7,114 nt of DNA, taken from JACXVD01 sp047975785 (GTDB taxonomy: Bacteria > Pseudomonadota > Alphaproteobacteria > Sphingomonadales > Sphingomonadaceae). The DNA lies in assembly GCA_047975785.1 (NCBI GenBank), contig JBKEEC010000110.1, positions 1 through 7,114 of the forward strand, written 5' to 3'. A program made the translations under genes and the position numbers. The notes beneath the pieces were generated by a model, which worked only from the letters and a program-made list of their open reading frames with translations, searched no databases and was not told where the DNA came from. Shown piece after piece: positions 6,366-7,114 of this stretch. Position 1 is the first letter of the stretch, and every line of letters begins with the position of its first letter.

Positions 6366-6467
6366 AGTGTGAAGGCAAAAAGTGGGCGCCGCGCGGGCTT
6401 GAGCAATGTGTGATGGGTCAAACTCATCGCACAGGTCTCATCAGTCCTATGTCATCCCGCTCTGTGA

Positions 6468-7114
6468 TTATGGATGAAATCGCAGGGTAAGTGAAAAATC
6501 CAGATCCTCCGGCGCTATCTGTTCGGGAGGATCTGGAAAAGGTGCTGCCCGTCGCAGAGTGCCCAGTGCCAGACGGTCCAGCCGGATCGTGCCACTGCTT
6601 TTTGCTACTTCACTGGAATGCAGGCCCCCGGCCTTGTCCAGCCGGAAATGGAGGGTGACTTCCCCGTGCAACCCGTGTCCGCCCGGCTTGTGGGCCATGA
6701 TTATGGCCCTGATTTGCGAACGATATTGTTTGAATACATCTGCTTTTGTATCTGAAACGAGGGCCGTGTCTGGCGAGGCAGCGACATTGAAACGGACGGG
6801 CTGCAGGACGGGGGAGGGTGCAGGAGGTGGCAGGGTGTCTGTCTCTGTCATGACAGAGACAGGGATGAGAGTTTGCCCGGTCTGTGGCGTGGCCTGTAAT
6901 TGCGGCATATTCCTGTCAGGAATTATCAGGTCTTGCGGTGGTCTGTCTCGTCGAGCCAGAAGGCTTGACGGAGGCGCGCCTTGCGGTGTTTCCAGCGTTA
7001 TGAGTGTCGCCCTGAGCGGCGGGCCTGAAGAGGCTTTGGGCGGAATAATCTGCAGGGCCGCAGCCAATGCCATGAAGGCCAGCGCCTGAATCAGAATAAT
7101 TGGCAAGGCTACGG
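6468..7114 (-). CDS. TonB-like protein with C-terminal TonB domain (5' end beyond window)
   Basis: The protein resembles energy transducer TonB, which links the inner-membrane proton motive force to outer-membrane receptors. Counting from TTG 7106, residues 1-22 are a hydrophobic anchor (IILIQALAFMALAAALQII), 23-105 a Pro-rich periplasm-spanning stretch, and 125-212 a TonB C-terminal domain with HGEVTLHFRLDKAGGLHSSEVAKS, the conserved RLDRLAL helix, and PFPDPP. The frame stays open to the window edge, and TonB proteins usually have a short basic cytoplasmic start, so the true start is probably outside. No exbB or exbD is visible. It is convergent with the exporter gene after about 100 bp. It is not clearly the main TonB and may be a paralogue. 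Its DNA carries two unusual inverted repeats. Confidence 0.8.
   Translation of the reverse strand, partial: VALPIILIQALAFMALAAALQIIPPKASSGPPLRATLITLETPQGAPPSSLLARRDRPPQDLIIPDRNMPQLQATPQTGQTLIPVSVMTETDTLPPPAPSPVLQPVRFNVAASPDTALVSDTKADVFKQYRSQIRAIIMAHKPGGHGLHGEVTLHFRLDKAGGLHSSEVAKSSGTIRLDRLALGTLRRAAPFPDPPEQIAPEDLDFSLTLRFHP
6494..6537 (-). terminator. Intrinsic-terminator-like hairpin inside the 3' end of the TonB-like gene
   Basis: The arms TCCAGATCCTCC (6499-6510) and GGAGGATCTGGA (6526-6537) are perfect 12-bp complements around a 15-nt loop. Read on the minus strand, the stem is followed at once by TTTTT (6498-6494), the form of a Rho-independent terminator. It lies within the coding sequence, about 24 bp before the TAA at 6470-6468. 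Termination there would leave the mRNA without a stop codon unless trailing ribosomes melt the hairpin. It could be a weak terminator or a coincidence of codons. Confidence 0.4.
6839..6862. repeat. 24-bp perfect palindrome within the TonB-like gene
   Basis: The arm CTGTCTCTGTCA (6839-6850) is followed directly by its exact reverse complement (6851-6862) with no spacer. It lies in the Pro-rich linker region of the TonB-like gene, where the minus strand encodes PVSVMTETD; because of the symmetry the plus strand reads SVMTET too. A gapless two-fold site of this length resembles an operator for a dimeric regulator, but its position inside a gene, about 250 bp downstream of the possible start, is unusual. 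Confidence 0.6.

Noticed and set aside
6409..6433. Hairpin between the exporter and TonB-like genes (TGTGATGGGT with ACTCATcgCACA) as a terminator
   Set aside because: It needs a 2-nt bulge, a G-U pair and a 3-nt loop, and has no T-run on either side; too weak to call.
6559..7089. Long plus-strand frame opposite the TonB-like gene
   Set aside because: It is antisense to a protein with a recognisable TonB domain; its Arg/Cys-rich product has no family features.

Overview
The window looks like ordinary chromosomal DNA from an alphaproteobacterium, most likely a member of the Sphingomonadales. The evidence for that is indirect: moderately GC-rich coding sequence, two exported peptidases of types common in sphingomonads (an S9 prolyl-oligopeptidase-type enzyme and a DUF885 metallo-hydrolase), a TonB-like protein, and a small Arc-like ribbon-helix-helix gene beside the S9 peptidase. 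There is no rRNA, tRNA, IS element, phage gene or CRISPR array.

Layout from left to right. Bases 1-41 (+) may be the last codons of an upstream gene. Bases 63-275 (+) encode a 70-residue Arc-like DNA-binding protein with an AT-hook-like tail. A 12-bp stem-loop separates it from a convergent S9-family peptidase (2396-333, -). The S9 gene keeps one reading frame over 688 codons, but two in-frame stops and a roughly 90-bp patch of altered conserved codons break it. Back to back with it, and sharing about 106 bp of upstream DNA, is the DUF885 protein (2503-4404, +), which has a signal peptide, a low-complexity linker and an HE...GHH zinc site. Next are an unknown four-helix membrane protein (4529-4930, +) and, convergent with it after 8 bp, a flavin-reductase-like FMN protein (5439-4939, -) with a good promoter.

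The best-supported regulatory unit is at 5601-6365 (+): a yybP-ykoY manganese riboswitch leader followed by a UPF0016/GDT1 (MneA-type) cation exporter. The leader contains a helix that pairs with part of the exporter's Shine-Dalgarno sequence and a competing helix that would prevent this, which suggests translational control by Mn2+. At the right edge, on the minus strand, is a TonB C-terminal-domain protein running off the window. Its coding DNA holds a 24-bp perfect palindrome and, just before its stop codon, a hairpin plus T-run resembling an intrinsic terminator.

I do not see a wholly new multi-gene system. The items most worth checking are the scrambled patch in the S9 gene, the riboswitch expression platform, and the two unusual inverted repeats inside the TonB-like gene.
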